Source: Paenimyroides viscosum
Lineage (GTDB): Bacteria; Bacteroidota; Bacteroidia; Flavobacteriales; Flavobacteriaceae
Assembly (NCBI RefSeq): GCF_003858535.1
Contig: NZ_RQTJ01000008.1
Coordinates: forward strand, 55,817-119,816
Direction: 5' to 3'
DNA: 64,000 nucleotides
The translations under genes and the position numbers were made by a program. This document shows positions 16,626 to 24,102 of this stretch, in pieces. Under the pieces are notes generated by a model. That model ran no database searches. It worked only from the letters and a program-made list of their open reading frames with translations, and had not been told where the DNA came from. The number at the start of each line of letters is the position of its first letter. Positions within the stretch are counted from its first letter, which is position 1.

Positions 16626-17348
16626 ATGAGAAATTTATTATTAATACTTATTACAATGGCAAGCTTAAACGCAACGGCACAATCCGTAACAGTACTTTAC
16701 GAAGAAAGAGCCAATATAGAGAATCAGTTGAAAAACGTTACCGACCCGGAAACACGGAAGCGTGTTTCTGCCCACTTGTCAAAAGCAACTAACTACACAC
16801 TTTACTATGAAGATGGTGTTTCATTTTATATTCAGGAACAACAATCAGATTCAAAAAATGAATTAAGCCTAAAGGAAGACACTGAAACCAAGAAGGTTGA
16901 GATAGGAAAAAACAGTGGCGGATTGTATAAAAATCAGAATACGAATGAGTACCTGCATGAAGCGGATGTTTTAGGTAAGAAATTTCTAGTTACAGACAAG
17001 TTGGTAAAATACGATTGGACATTGACAGATGACGAGAAAACAATTGGTTCCTATAAAGTAAAAAAAGCTACGGCAAAAATTAATGGTGAAGATATTATCG
17101 CCTGGTACGCTTCTGAACTTCCCGTACAGGATGGACCGAAAGACTACTACGGATTACCGGGGCTTATCATTGAACTTATTGCCGAAAAGAAAACCTATCA
17201 TGCCATAAAAGTTACTAAAAATAACTCAAAGCTTAGTATTACCAAACCCTCAAAAGGTGAAAAGGTAAATAAAGAAAAATACCTTAAAATTTTGAATGAA
17301 AAAGTAAATGAATTGAAACAAGGAATTGGCAATTCGTTAAGACCTTAA
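16626..17348 (+). CDS. GLPGLI family secreted protein
   Basis: From the chosen ATG the product is about 240 residues with a signal peptide (MRNLLLILITMASLNATAQS). The diagnostic motif GLPGLI occurs in DYYGLPGLIIELIAEK. The frame is open back to 16584, but that part lies within a terminator hairpin. GLPGLI proteins are restricted to Bacteroidota; they are often encoded beside large TonB-linked or OMP-barrel proteins, as here (next gene 13 bp downstream). Function unknown; an envelope role is inferred. Confidence 0.88.
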   Translation: MRNLLLILITMASLNATAQSVTVLYEERANIENQLKNVTDPETRKRVSAHLSKATNYTLYYEDGVSFYIQEQQSDSKNELSLKEDTETKKVEIGKNSGGLYKNQNTNEYLHEADVLGKKFLVTDKLVKYDWTLTDDEKTIGSYKVKKATAKINGEDIIAWYASELPVQDGPKDYYGLPGLIIELIAEKKTYHAIKVTKNNSKLSITKPSKGEKVNKEKYLKILNEKVNELKQGIGNSLRP

Positions 17349-17361
17349 AAACATAGAAAGT

Positions 17362-19998
17362 GTGAAGTATATCTGTTTTGTTTTAGTTTTCTTTATTCAG
17401 CATTTATGCTATTCTCAAAACATTGTTATTGAGGGTATTGTTGTGGATAATTTCGACTCACCGGTTTCTGCGGCAAGCGTACAGTTGACCGATACACTTA
17501 CCAATAAAACCATATCTTATACCAGTACTGATAGTAAAGGGAAGTTTGAATTATCATTTTCAAACAACAAGGACTATTTACTTACAGTAAACCACCTTTC
17601 TTTTGAAGAATATAAACAGGAGATTAAATACGGGAATACTACAACCCGCTTAAAAATCATATTACAGGAGTCATTTGAAGAGCTCGAAGAAATTGTAATC
17701 ATTTCACAGGCTGCGGTAGCTAAACAGAACGGAGATACTATAAGCTATAACCTAAAGTCATTAACAACCGGCAACGAACAAAAACTGAAGGACGTTATCA
17801 GTAAACTTCCCGGACTTGAAATAAATGACAATGGTAAGATCACGACAAATGGTAAGGTGATTAATGATTTAATGGTAAATGGCAAAAAAATCTTTGGGGA
17901 TAACCATCAGATGGCAACTGAGAATATAAATGCTGAAATGTTAGAAGGAATTGACTTGCTCAATAACTACGAAAGCTTTGAGGCAATTAAAGAGATTGAG
18001 GGTAGTGACAAAACCGCACTAAATATTAAAATCAAAGAAGAATACCTTGGAAGAATTACAGGAAATGTAGATGCATATGGTGCATATAAGGAAAGATACA
18101 AAGTCCATAGCAATCTTTTCAGGTTCGGGACAAAATCAAACATTACTGCCATTGCCGATCTTAATAATACCGGTGAACAGGCACTATCATTAAAGGATTA
18201 TGTAAACATGAGCAAAAGCATTAAACAGGATTTGAGAAATAATGATGCTTCTCTTTCCAGTTTTATAAGCCTGCCATCCATACCTGATTTTCTTCTGCAA
18301 AATAACAACGTAGAAACTAAAAAATCAGAATTTGTTTCTTTCGATTTTGCATACAATGCCAGTAGTAAACTTTCGGTTAATGGATTTAGCATATTCGACT
18401 TTACAAAATCTAGTGAAGCAGTCTATTCTCAAAAAACATTTTTAAATCCAGGTCAGCACATAACAACATTTGATAATCAAACGGCTACCAACAGATTCTT
18501 TTTTAATCAGACCAAACTGAACCTTGATTATAAACCTAACAGAAACAGCCTCCTTAACTATTCTGTTATCTTTGATCCAAGCAATACTAAACGCAATAGG
18601 TATACTGGTAGTGAAGCATTAGGAATGAATTCTGTTTACGAAGAAGACAACAATCGTTTTAATTACACCTTTGGACATCAGTTGAGCTACATTATACGTA
18701 TAGCGGAAAATAAGCTTCTTTCGTTTAACGCCTTTCAGGAACTAAAACAAAATGATGATGATTATTCACTTTACAGTAACCAGTTTTTATTTAACCAATC
18801 TATAAACAACTTAGAGCAGACCAAGGAATTAAAGAAAAATGAAATTGGGGTATTTGCAAAGTACACACAGAAACTTAATCAACATATACTTAGAGTCAAT
18901 TCGGGTTACTTTTCAACAAGGAATCGGTATTCTTCAGATTTGGTAATTAATGCTCCATTGGCAGAAGCATTACGAGTGGATTTGGACTATCAGTTCCTTG
19001 ATGCGTCTGTTATGAAAAAGACAGGATTTTTTCAATACCGTTTTAAAGCCGAACTGCGAAATTCTACTACTAAAAGTAAAGATGAAAAAGAAAATGTATT
19101 CCAATTTTATCCATCTGCACAATTAAAACTTGCATTTTCGCAGACACATAATCTTACTTTCTCATATAACAGAACCCTTGATTTCCCAAAAATTGAAAAC
19201 CTGAACGATTTCTTTTATGCCAAGGATTTCAGAAATTTGGTAATGCCCTCCCATATAGCTTTTTCAGAAGTTTTCACACAAAATATCTTTTCGCTGAATT
19301 ATTTCAGATTTGACCTTTATCACGGAACTGTTTTTATGGCTAATACGTCATTAACCAAAGCTGATAAATCAGTAACAACAAATACGTTAAACTACTCGGA
19401 TTTTAATGAAATAGAAAACACTATTTCACCCTCTTATGTAAGCTGGAATTCGAATGTAAGCTTTGAGCAGCGTATCAGTGCTTTGAAAAGCAAATTCAAA
19501 GTAAATGCAGGACATATACTGCTCAAAAATTACAATTTTATCAATCATTTAGAGAATGAGAGCCGCACCAATATTTATACAGTCAGAGTTTCTATAATCA
19601 GTAACTTCAAAAATGAAATATTTAATTACGAAGCCGGTATTTATTTCTCTGAACAGAACGCTGAATACAGCTTATTTGATAACCAAAACAATATAAAACG
19701 TCTATCTCCCTTACTAAACATAAATGGTCGAATAAAAGAAAATTTCAGATATTACATCAACAATTCTTACGAAACGTTCAAAACCACCTCTTCAGACAGA
19801 AGCTTCTATGATCTTGGATTCAAACTTCTTTATGATAAGAACGAATCTAAATTTCGCTATTGGATAGAAGGTGTAAATATTCTGAACATGAACAATCCGG
19901 AAATTATTGATATTACTTCGGGTAATAACCTGTTTTCTATGGATGTGATAAGAAGAATGTCCGGTTATATAGGGATAGGGGCTTCTTACGAATTCTAA
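17362..19998 (+). CDS. OMP-barrel receptor with carboxypeptidase-regulatory N-terminal domain
   Basis: The 878-residue protein starts with GTG. It has a signal peptide (KYICFVLVFFIQHLCYSQ), a CarboxypepD_reg-like domain at about 20-110 (IVIEGIVVDNFDSPVSAASV), then a plug-like region (LKDVISKLPGLEINDNGKI) and a long beta-barrel ending in SGYIGIGASYEF with a terminal aromatic. This is the TonB-dependent-receptor-like family paired with GLPGLI proteins. It probably forms an outer-membrane pore or receptor; the ligand is unknown. Confidence 0.85.
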   Translation: MKYICFVLVFFIQHLCYSQNIVIEGIVVDNFDSPVSAASVQLTDTLTNKTISYTSTDSKGKFELSFSNNKDYLLTVNHLSFEEYKQEIKYGNTTTRLKIILQESFEELEEIVIISQAAVAKQNGDTISYNLKSLTTGNEQKLKDVISKLPGLEINDNGKITTNGKVINDLMVNGKKIFGDNHQMATENINAEMLEGIDLLNNYESFEAIKEIEGSDKTALNIKIKEEYLGRITGNVDAYGAYKERYKVHSNLFRFGTKSNITAIADLNNTGEQALSLKDYVNMSKSIKQDLRNNDASLSSFISLPSIPDFLLQNNNVETKKSEFVSFDFAYNASSKLSVNGFSIFDFTKSSEAVYSQKTFLNPGQHITTFDNQTATNRFFFNQTKLNLDYKPNRNSLLNYSVIFDPSNTKRNRYTGSEALGMNSVYEEDNNRFNYTFGHQLSYIIRIAENKLLSFNAFQELKQNDDDYSLYSNQFLFNQSINNLEQTKELKKNEIGVFAKYTQKLNQHILRVNSGYFSTRNRYSSDLVINAPLAEALRVDLDYQFLDASVMKKTGFFQYRFKAELRNSTTKSKDEKENVFQFYPSAQLKLAFSQTHNLTFSYNRTLDFPKIENLNDFFYAKDFRNLVMPSHIAFSEVFTQNIFSLNYFRFDLYHGTVFMANTSLTKADKSVTTNTLNYSDFNEIENTISPSYVSWNSNVSFEQRISALKSKFKVNAGHILLKNYNFINHLENESRTNIYTVRVSIISNFKNEIFNYEAGIYFSEQNAEYSLFDNQNNIKRLSPLLNINGRIKENFRYYINNSYETFKTTSSDRSFYDLGFKLLYDKNESKFRYWIEGVNILNMNNPEIIDITSGNNLFSMDVIRRMSGYIGIGASYEF

Positions 19999-20167
19999 AA
20001 ATCACCTGACAATCTGAATGTAGCAAGCAAAAGTATCTCCTCCTTTAGTAGTTACGCTAAAAAATAAGTGCCGTAAGGCAGCTCCTTTCCGTTATTGGTT
20101 TGTCCTCACCATTCTTTTAGACTTTCTTTATAATCATTTTACTTTTTTTAAGAAGTAAAATAATCTG

Positions 20168-20293
20168 TTTACTGCACCGATATCCGTTTTACTGCAAGAC
20201 ACCTTGCAATCATAAAACACAAAAAAATAATCATTTTACTGCAAATAGATTTATTTTTAATACTTTTACATCGTATAAATATAAATTACTGCA
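20168..20293 (+). repeat. Four TTTACTGCA direct repeats upstream of fic
   Basis: TTTACTGCA at 20168-20176, 20188-20196 and 20235-20243, and ATTACTGCA at 20285-20293, all in the same orientation. The first two are exactly 20 bp apart and the last ends 4 nt before the fic ATG. They look like operator sites for a regulator of the fic gene. Confidence 0.5.
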
Positions 20294-20297
20294 AAAA

Positions 20298-21788
20298 ATG
20301 GCACAACAGGCAGCAGGTTTTCAATGGTTAGTACAGCATTTGGGATTCAGCCAATACAAGCTGACACACCGCTCTTATATCGGAACAAGAAACAAAACAG
20401 AAGTTGCTCTGGACGGAGCAATAGAGGAAACATACGGACCCAAATATGCTCCTGCCGAGGACAGCATAACAGCCCATCTTGAATTTGCTCTCAAATACGA
20501 CGACCTGAACCTTGATCTAATCCAGGCAGTGTTTAGCAGTATGGATAAAGATGAGCTTCGCTCTTACATCCTCAATAATCCTTCGGGCAGGTATTCCCGA
20601 CGGATCGGTTTCTTATACGAATGGCTTACCGGAGAATTGCTGGAAGCTGAGTTTGAAGTAAACGGAAACTATATAGACCTGCTGGACAGTAGCAAATACA
20701 TTACGGGAACCATTCAGAAAAACAGCAGATGGCGTATTAACGACAATTTGCTTGGTGGGGTTGATTTTTGCCCTGTTATACGCAGGAATGCTTCTATAAT
20801 AGAGTTGTTACAGATGGATTTCCGTAAAGAAGTAGATAATCTGAAAGCAGAATATCCTCCGGAAATTTTTAACAGGGCTACACAATACCTCTACCGGAAA
20901 GAGACAAAATCATCTTATGAAATAGAGAGCGAAAAACCTACACCCGACAGGATGAACAGGTTTGTAAACCTGCTCTATGAAGCAGGCAAGGAACCGGCAG
21001 ATAAGGTACTGGAAGAGCAGTATCTTACCGTGCTGCAAAATGCCATTGTAGATCCGAGGTACAAACAAAATGGGTACCGTGATTTTCAGAACTATATCGG
21101 GCAGAGCAACTACCGCCTGGAAGAAATCTACCACTATATATGTCCGCAACCGGCTATGGTGCACCCTATGATGAGCGGACTGGCACTTGCAGAGCAAAAG
21201 ACCCGGGAGCTTTCGCCTGTTATCAGAGCGGCTATTGTATCTTTCGGCTTTGTGTTCATTCACCCGTTCCTTGACGGCAACGGACGTATCCACCGTTTTC
21301 TGATACACGATATGCTCATACGCGACGGCTTTGTAGGTAAAGATGTCATCATACCGGTATCGGCACACATGGTCAACAATCTGCAAGCTTATGATGCTGT
21401 ATTGGAAGCTTACTCAAAGCCCCTGATGAAAAGGATACAGTTTACTAAAAACGACAAGGGAGAGTTGGTCATTACCAATCCCGAAGAGGTAAAAGCCTAT
21501 TTCCTTTACCCTGATCTTACCCTGCAAACCGCATTTCTTGCCCAAGCCATACAGGAAACCATAAGGCACGATCTTTCAGAGGAATTACTATTCCTCGACA
21601 GGTACGATGAGTTTAAAAAAGAGCTTTTGCAACTGATAGATATGCCCGATAAAAGAGCCAATGAGATAATTGTCTTTATTCATCAGAATAAAGGAACATT
21701 TCCAAACCGTAGAAAAAAGCATTTTTCCGAAATTACGGAAGAAGAATTTCAAGAGATAGAACGTATCTATCAGAGCGTTTTTTCCTGA
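20298..21788 (+). CDS. Fic-domain protein, probable AMP-transferase
   Basis: The 496-residue protein has the catalytic Fic motif HPFLDGNGRIHR at about residues 322-333; the histidine and the GNGR phosphate-binding part are intact. The N-terminal 280 residues are helical, and a C-terminal region of about 100 residues follows the Fic core. Fic proteins of this motif transfer AMP to a protein side chain. No separate small antitoxin gene is visible; I could not locate an inhibitory S/TxxxE(G/N) helix with confidence. Repeats upstream suggest tight regulation. Confidence 0.88.
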   Translation: MAQQAAGFQWLVQHLGFSQYKLTHRSYIGTRNKTEVALDGAIEETYGPKYAPAEDSITAHLEFALKYDDLNLDLIQAVFSSMDKDELRSYILNNPSGRYSRRIGFLYEWLTGELLEAEFEVNGNYIDLLDSSKYITGTIQKNSRWRINDNLLGGVDFCPVIRRNASIIELLQMDFRKEVDNLKAEYPPEIFNRATQYLYRKETKSSYEIESEKPTPDRMNRFVNLLYEAGKEPADKVLEEQYLTVLQNAIVDPRYKQNGYRDFQNYIGQSNYRLEEIYHYICPQPAMVHPMMSGLALAEQKTRELSPVIRAAIVSFGFVFIHPFLDGNGRIHRFLIHDMLIRDGFVGKDVIIPVSAHMVNNLQAYDAVLEAYSKPLMKRIQFTKNDKGELVITNPEEVKAYFLYPDLTLQTAFLAQAIQETIRHDLSEELLFLDRYDEFKKELLQLIDMPDKRANEIIVFIHQNKGTFPNRRKKHFSEITEEEFQEIERIYQSVFS

Positions 21789-21819
21789 TTTTTTCTCAAT
21801 AAACAACATTTAAAAAAAG

Positions 21820-21850
21820 CAACTCAATAGCATTATGGAGTTGCTTTTTT
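21820..21850 (+). terminator. Terminator after fic
   Basis: GCAACTC / GAGTTGC stem followed by a T run. The sequence is similar to the mobC terminator at 15743. Confidence 0.75.
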
Positions 21851-21890
21851 TATTACCAAACCTTTATTTTTATCAATATCCTGTTTATTT

Positions 21891-21910
21891 ATTCTTTATT
21901 CGAGGAATAT
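21891..21910. promoter_or_regulatory. Palindromic motif, copy 4
   Basis: TATTCTTTATTCGAGGAATA. Most similar to the copy at 51301. No gene start lies close downstream on either strand, so function here is unclear. Confidence 0.3.
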
Positions 21911-22089
21911 TTTAAGCTGTTTTTTGTCAATAATATAATTCTTTTTAAGAGGTAAAAAATATACAAAAAGGTCATCAAATCCCTTGAGTACTCTCATATT
22001 TTTATTAAAAACTTGGTATTTCAGCTTATTCCATATAGCTCATTATTACAATTTTGCAATCAAATGTTTGGTCAATTAAAATTAATTAG

Positions 22090-22109
22090 TTTTCTTTGAT
22101 TAGAGAAAA
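22090..22109. promoter_or_regulatory. Palindromic motif, copy 5, before the peptide genes
   Basis: TTTTCTTTGATTAGAGAAAA, identical to the 20-mer at 16052. It lies just upstream of the first of two repeated leaders, and is absent before the second leader, so one promoter probably serves both peptide genes. Confidence 0.5.
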
Positions 22110-22121
22110 ATAATAAAATTT

Positions 22122-22620
22122 AAAAATAAGAGGATTGTTTGTGCCTCTTTAAAAATCACAAAACGTCTAAACAAAGAGGGCGAAGGTTCTTTGTGTTTCG
22201 TTTAATCTTCAAAATTCTTTATTATGGAAGAGAGAAAATTCAATCCAGAAGAATTCTTAAGAGCAAAAGTGGTTTCTCCGTTAGAGCAGGAAAAATTAGT
22301 AGGTGGTATTGCCGCTGCTGAGGATCCTGTAATTGTTGTTTCAACAATTGTTACGATAGTTGTAAGAACCGTAACTCCTTAATATTCGAACCTCTAAATT
22401 CATAATGAAATTAGATAAAAATAAGAGGATTGTTTGTGCCTCTTTAAAAATTACAAAACGTCTAAACAAAGAGGGCGAAGGTTCTTTGTGTTTCGTTTAA
22501 CATTCAAAATTCTTTATTATGGAAGAGAAAAAATTCAATCCAGAAGAATTCTTAGGAGCAAAAGTGGTTTCTCCGTTAGAGCAGGAAAAATTAGTAGGTG
22601 GCATTGCTGCTGCTGATGAT
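22122..22620 (+). repeat. Tandem duplication (about 204 bp, 295-bp offset) of leader and peptide gene
   Basis: The stretch from 22122 to about 22325 recurs almost unchanged at 22417 to about 22620. Each unit has a leader hairpin (AAGAGG...CCTCTT at 22128-22149 and 22423-22444) and the 5' three fifths of a peptide gene. The non-coding leader is about as conserved as the coding part, suggesting a recent duplication or selection on the leader RNA. Confidence 0.85.
22224..22382 (+). CDS. Double-glycine leader peptide 1
   Basis: The 52-residue precursor begins MEERKFNPEEFLRAKVVSPL and reaches LVGG at residues 25-28, a double-glycine cleavage site of the type cut by C39-peptidase transporters. The core after GG is about 24 residues, starting IAAAEDP and ending RTVTP, made mostly of Val, Ile and Thr with no Cys. 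A C39 ABC transporter is encoded 4 kb downstream in the same direction. I infer an exported peptide (bacteriocin or signal). Peptide 2 has a near-identical leader and a different core. Confidence 0.8.
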   Translation: MEERKFNPEEFLRAKVVSPLEQEKLVGGIAAAEDPVIVVSTIVTIVVRTVTP

Positions 22621-22680
22621 TCTGTAACTGTAGAAACTGTTGTTACCACTGTTGTGAAAGTCGTAACAGTTACTCCTTAA
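22519..22680 (+). CDS. Double-glycine leader peptide 2
   Basis: The 53-residue precursor has the same leader (MEEKKFNPEEFLGAKVVSPL... LVGG) as peptide 1. The core is about 25 residues from IAAADDS to VVTVTP, alternating Val and Thr, again without Cys. Conserved leader and diverged core is the usual pattern for export substrates. A hairpin at 22722 separates it from the oxygenase gene, which would favour more peptide than enzyme transcript. Confidence 0.8.
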   Translation: MEEKKFNPEEFLGAKVVSPLEQEKLVGGIAAADDSVTVETVVTTVVKVVTVTP

Positions 22681-22721
22681 GATTAAAGCTTTTCATTATT
22701 CTAATGAAATAAGCTAAAATG

Positions 22722-22749
22722 AAGATTACCCCTTTATTGGGGTAATCTT
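22722..22749 (+). terminator. Hairpin between peptide genes and oxygenase gene
   Basis: AAGATTACCCC / GGGGTAATCTT with a 6-nt loop and a weak T tail. Probably a partial terminator inside the operon. Confidence 0.65.
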
Positions 22750-22780
22750 TACATCTAAATATAAATATCAAATAAATATT

Positions 22781-24088
22781 ATGAATACAGTAATTACAAC
22801 ATCTGACTCACCAATGGCACAACCTGAGTGGTGGGATAATTTTTTAACCGTCAGTAATAATCTTACAAGGACAACCATATCCAAAAATGCTTTTTCAATA
22901 GAGGATGCTAATATTTTATCTACGGAAATTTTAAACGTTTTAAAACAACTATGCAGATTAAGAACAAACAAATATGGATACAGAGCCTACATTGATGGAA
23001 AAATTGTAGGAGACGATAAACTTAACTATATATTTGACAATCCTCCGCTTGAAGGAGAAGATGTTGTGAAATACGCTGAACGTGTTTTTTCAAATAAGGA
23101 GTTCGGAATGATAATAAATGGCTGTGAAAAATTCTCCGATCCTCTTTCAAGAAAACTTTTACAGTTACTAACTCCTTTAATTGAAAAAGTTGGCATCCCT
23201 TTAACAGGCCTTAGTGTTCATACATTTGTAGGAAATTATGCATACACACCTTTAGGTATTCATAAGGATCATAGAGGTGAAAACGTTATTCATTTTCATT
23301 TGGGACCTGGCGGTAAAGAAATGTACAACTGGACAGATGAGGTATATGAAGAAATAGATGGAAAAAGAAAAAATGAAGATAAAGAATATGAAGATTTGAT
23401 TCAACATGCAGAAAAATTCCCTTTTGAATCTACTGATATTTACTTCATGCCGTGGGATAAGTATCATTTAGGAAAAACAGATGGATTGTCAATTGGCGTC
23501 ACAGTGTGGTTCAATAATCCTCCCAAAGCAAAACTATTCGATAGTATTTTTTCTTCATTAACTAAACAGTATATGATTACCGATGACAGATTGAAGGAAG
23601 TCTTCTCACCTGTTAAAGATCCTAATAGTCAAGAAACATTACATGAATTACTTGGGTTATTTCAAGATGAAGAAAATCTACTTGATCTTCCTTTTTCGGA
23701 GCTTTTCAAATTATTGCATGATGATTTCAAATTAGCTTTATTTAGTAATGCTGGATGGAAAACAAGAACAATTTCGTTATCCGATGAAAATTTATATGAT
23801 GTAAATAATTATGAAACCCTAAGAGATACAGTGTTGAGATTAGTTGAGCCTTTTAAAATCTACTTTAGGAAATCACTAGACGAGAGTGAAATAATTATCT
23901 TTGCTAGAGGATCTAAACTAAAGTTTCGCTATCATAAAGGAATTGAAACGTTACTAGAACTACTAAATTCTGGAAAGGAATTAGAAACAAAGGAACTCCT
24001 AAAAGCACTTCCAAATGAGTGGCCAGATTCAGTTGGCTTATATATCCTAAGTCTTCTTTATGACAAAAGAACTATTGAAATTGTATAA
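22781..24088 (+). CDS. JmjC-type 2-oxoglutarate/Fe(II) oxygenase
   Basis: The 435-residue protein carries the facial-triad motif in PLGIHKDHRGENVIHFHLG (H161, D163) and the distal histidine in DIYFMPWDKYHLGKTDG (H229), the HxD...H pattern of JmjC-like hydroxylases. The C-terminal 150 residues are helical and could be a winged-helix dimer-type domain as in ribosomal oxygenases. An alternative start is M12. It lies between peptide genes and transporter genes; I infer that it may hydroxylate the peptides, but a protein target elsewhere is equally possible. Confidence 0.65.
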   Translation: MNTVITTSDSPMAQPEWWDNFLTVSNNLTRTTISKNAFSIEDANILSTEILNVLKQLCRLRTNKYGYRAYIDGKIVGDDKLNYIFDNPPLEGEDVVKYAERVFSNKEFGMIINGCEKFSDPLSRKLLQLLTPLIEKVGIPLTGLSVHTFVGNYAYTPLGIHKDHRGENVIHFHLGPGGKEMYNWTDEVYEEIDGKRKNEDKEYEDLIQHAEKFPFESTDIYFMPWDKYHLGKTDGLSIGVTVWFNNPPKAKLFDSIFSSLTKQYMITDDRLKEVFSPVKDPNSQETLHELLGLFQDEENLLDLPFSELFKLLHDDFKLALFSNAGWKTRTISLSDENLYDVNNYETLRDTVLRLVEPFKIYFRKSLDESEIIIFARGSKLKFRYHKGIETLLELLNSGKELETKELLKALPNEWPDSVGLYILSLLYDKRTIEIV

Positions 24089-24102
24089 TTAAAAAAAAAA
24101 CT

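Noticed and set aside
22139..22616. Two similar 60-residue frames (MCLFKN...) in the tandem repeats
   Set aside because: They are in another frame across the leader and the start of the double-glycine peptide genes; their similarity comes from the DNA duplication. The GG-leader frames fit the transporter and are the real genes.
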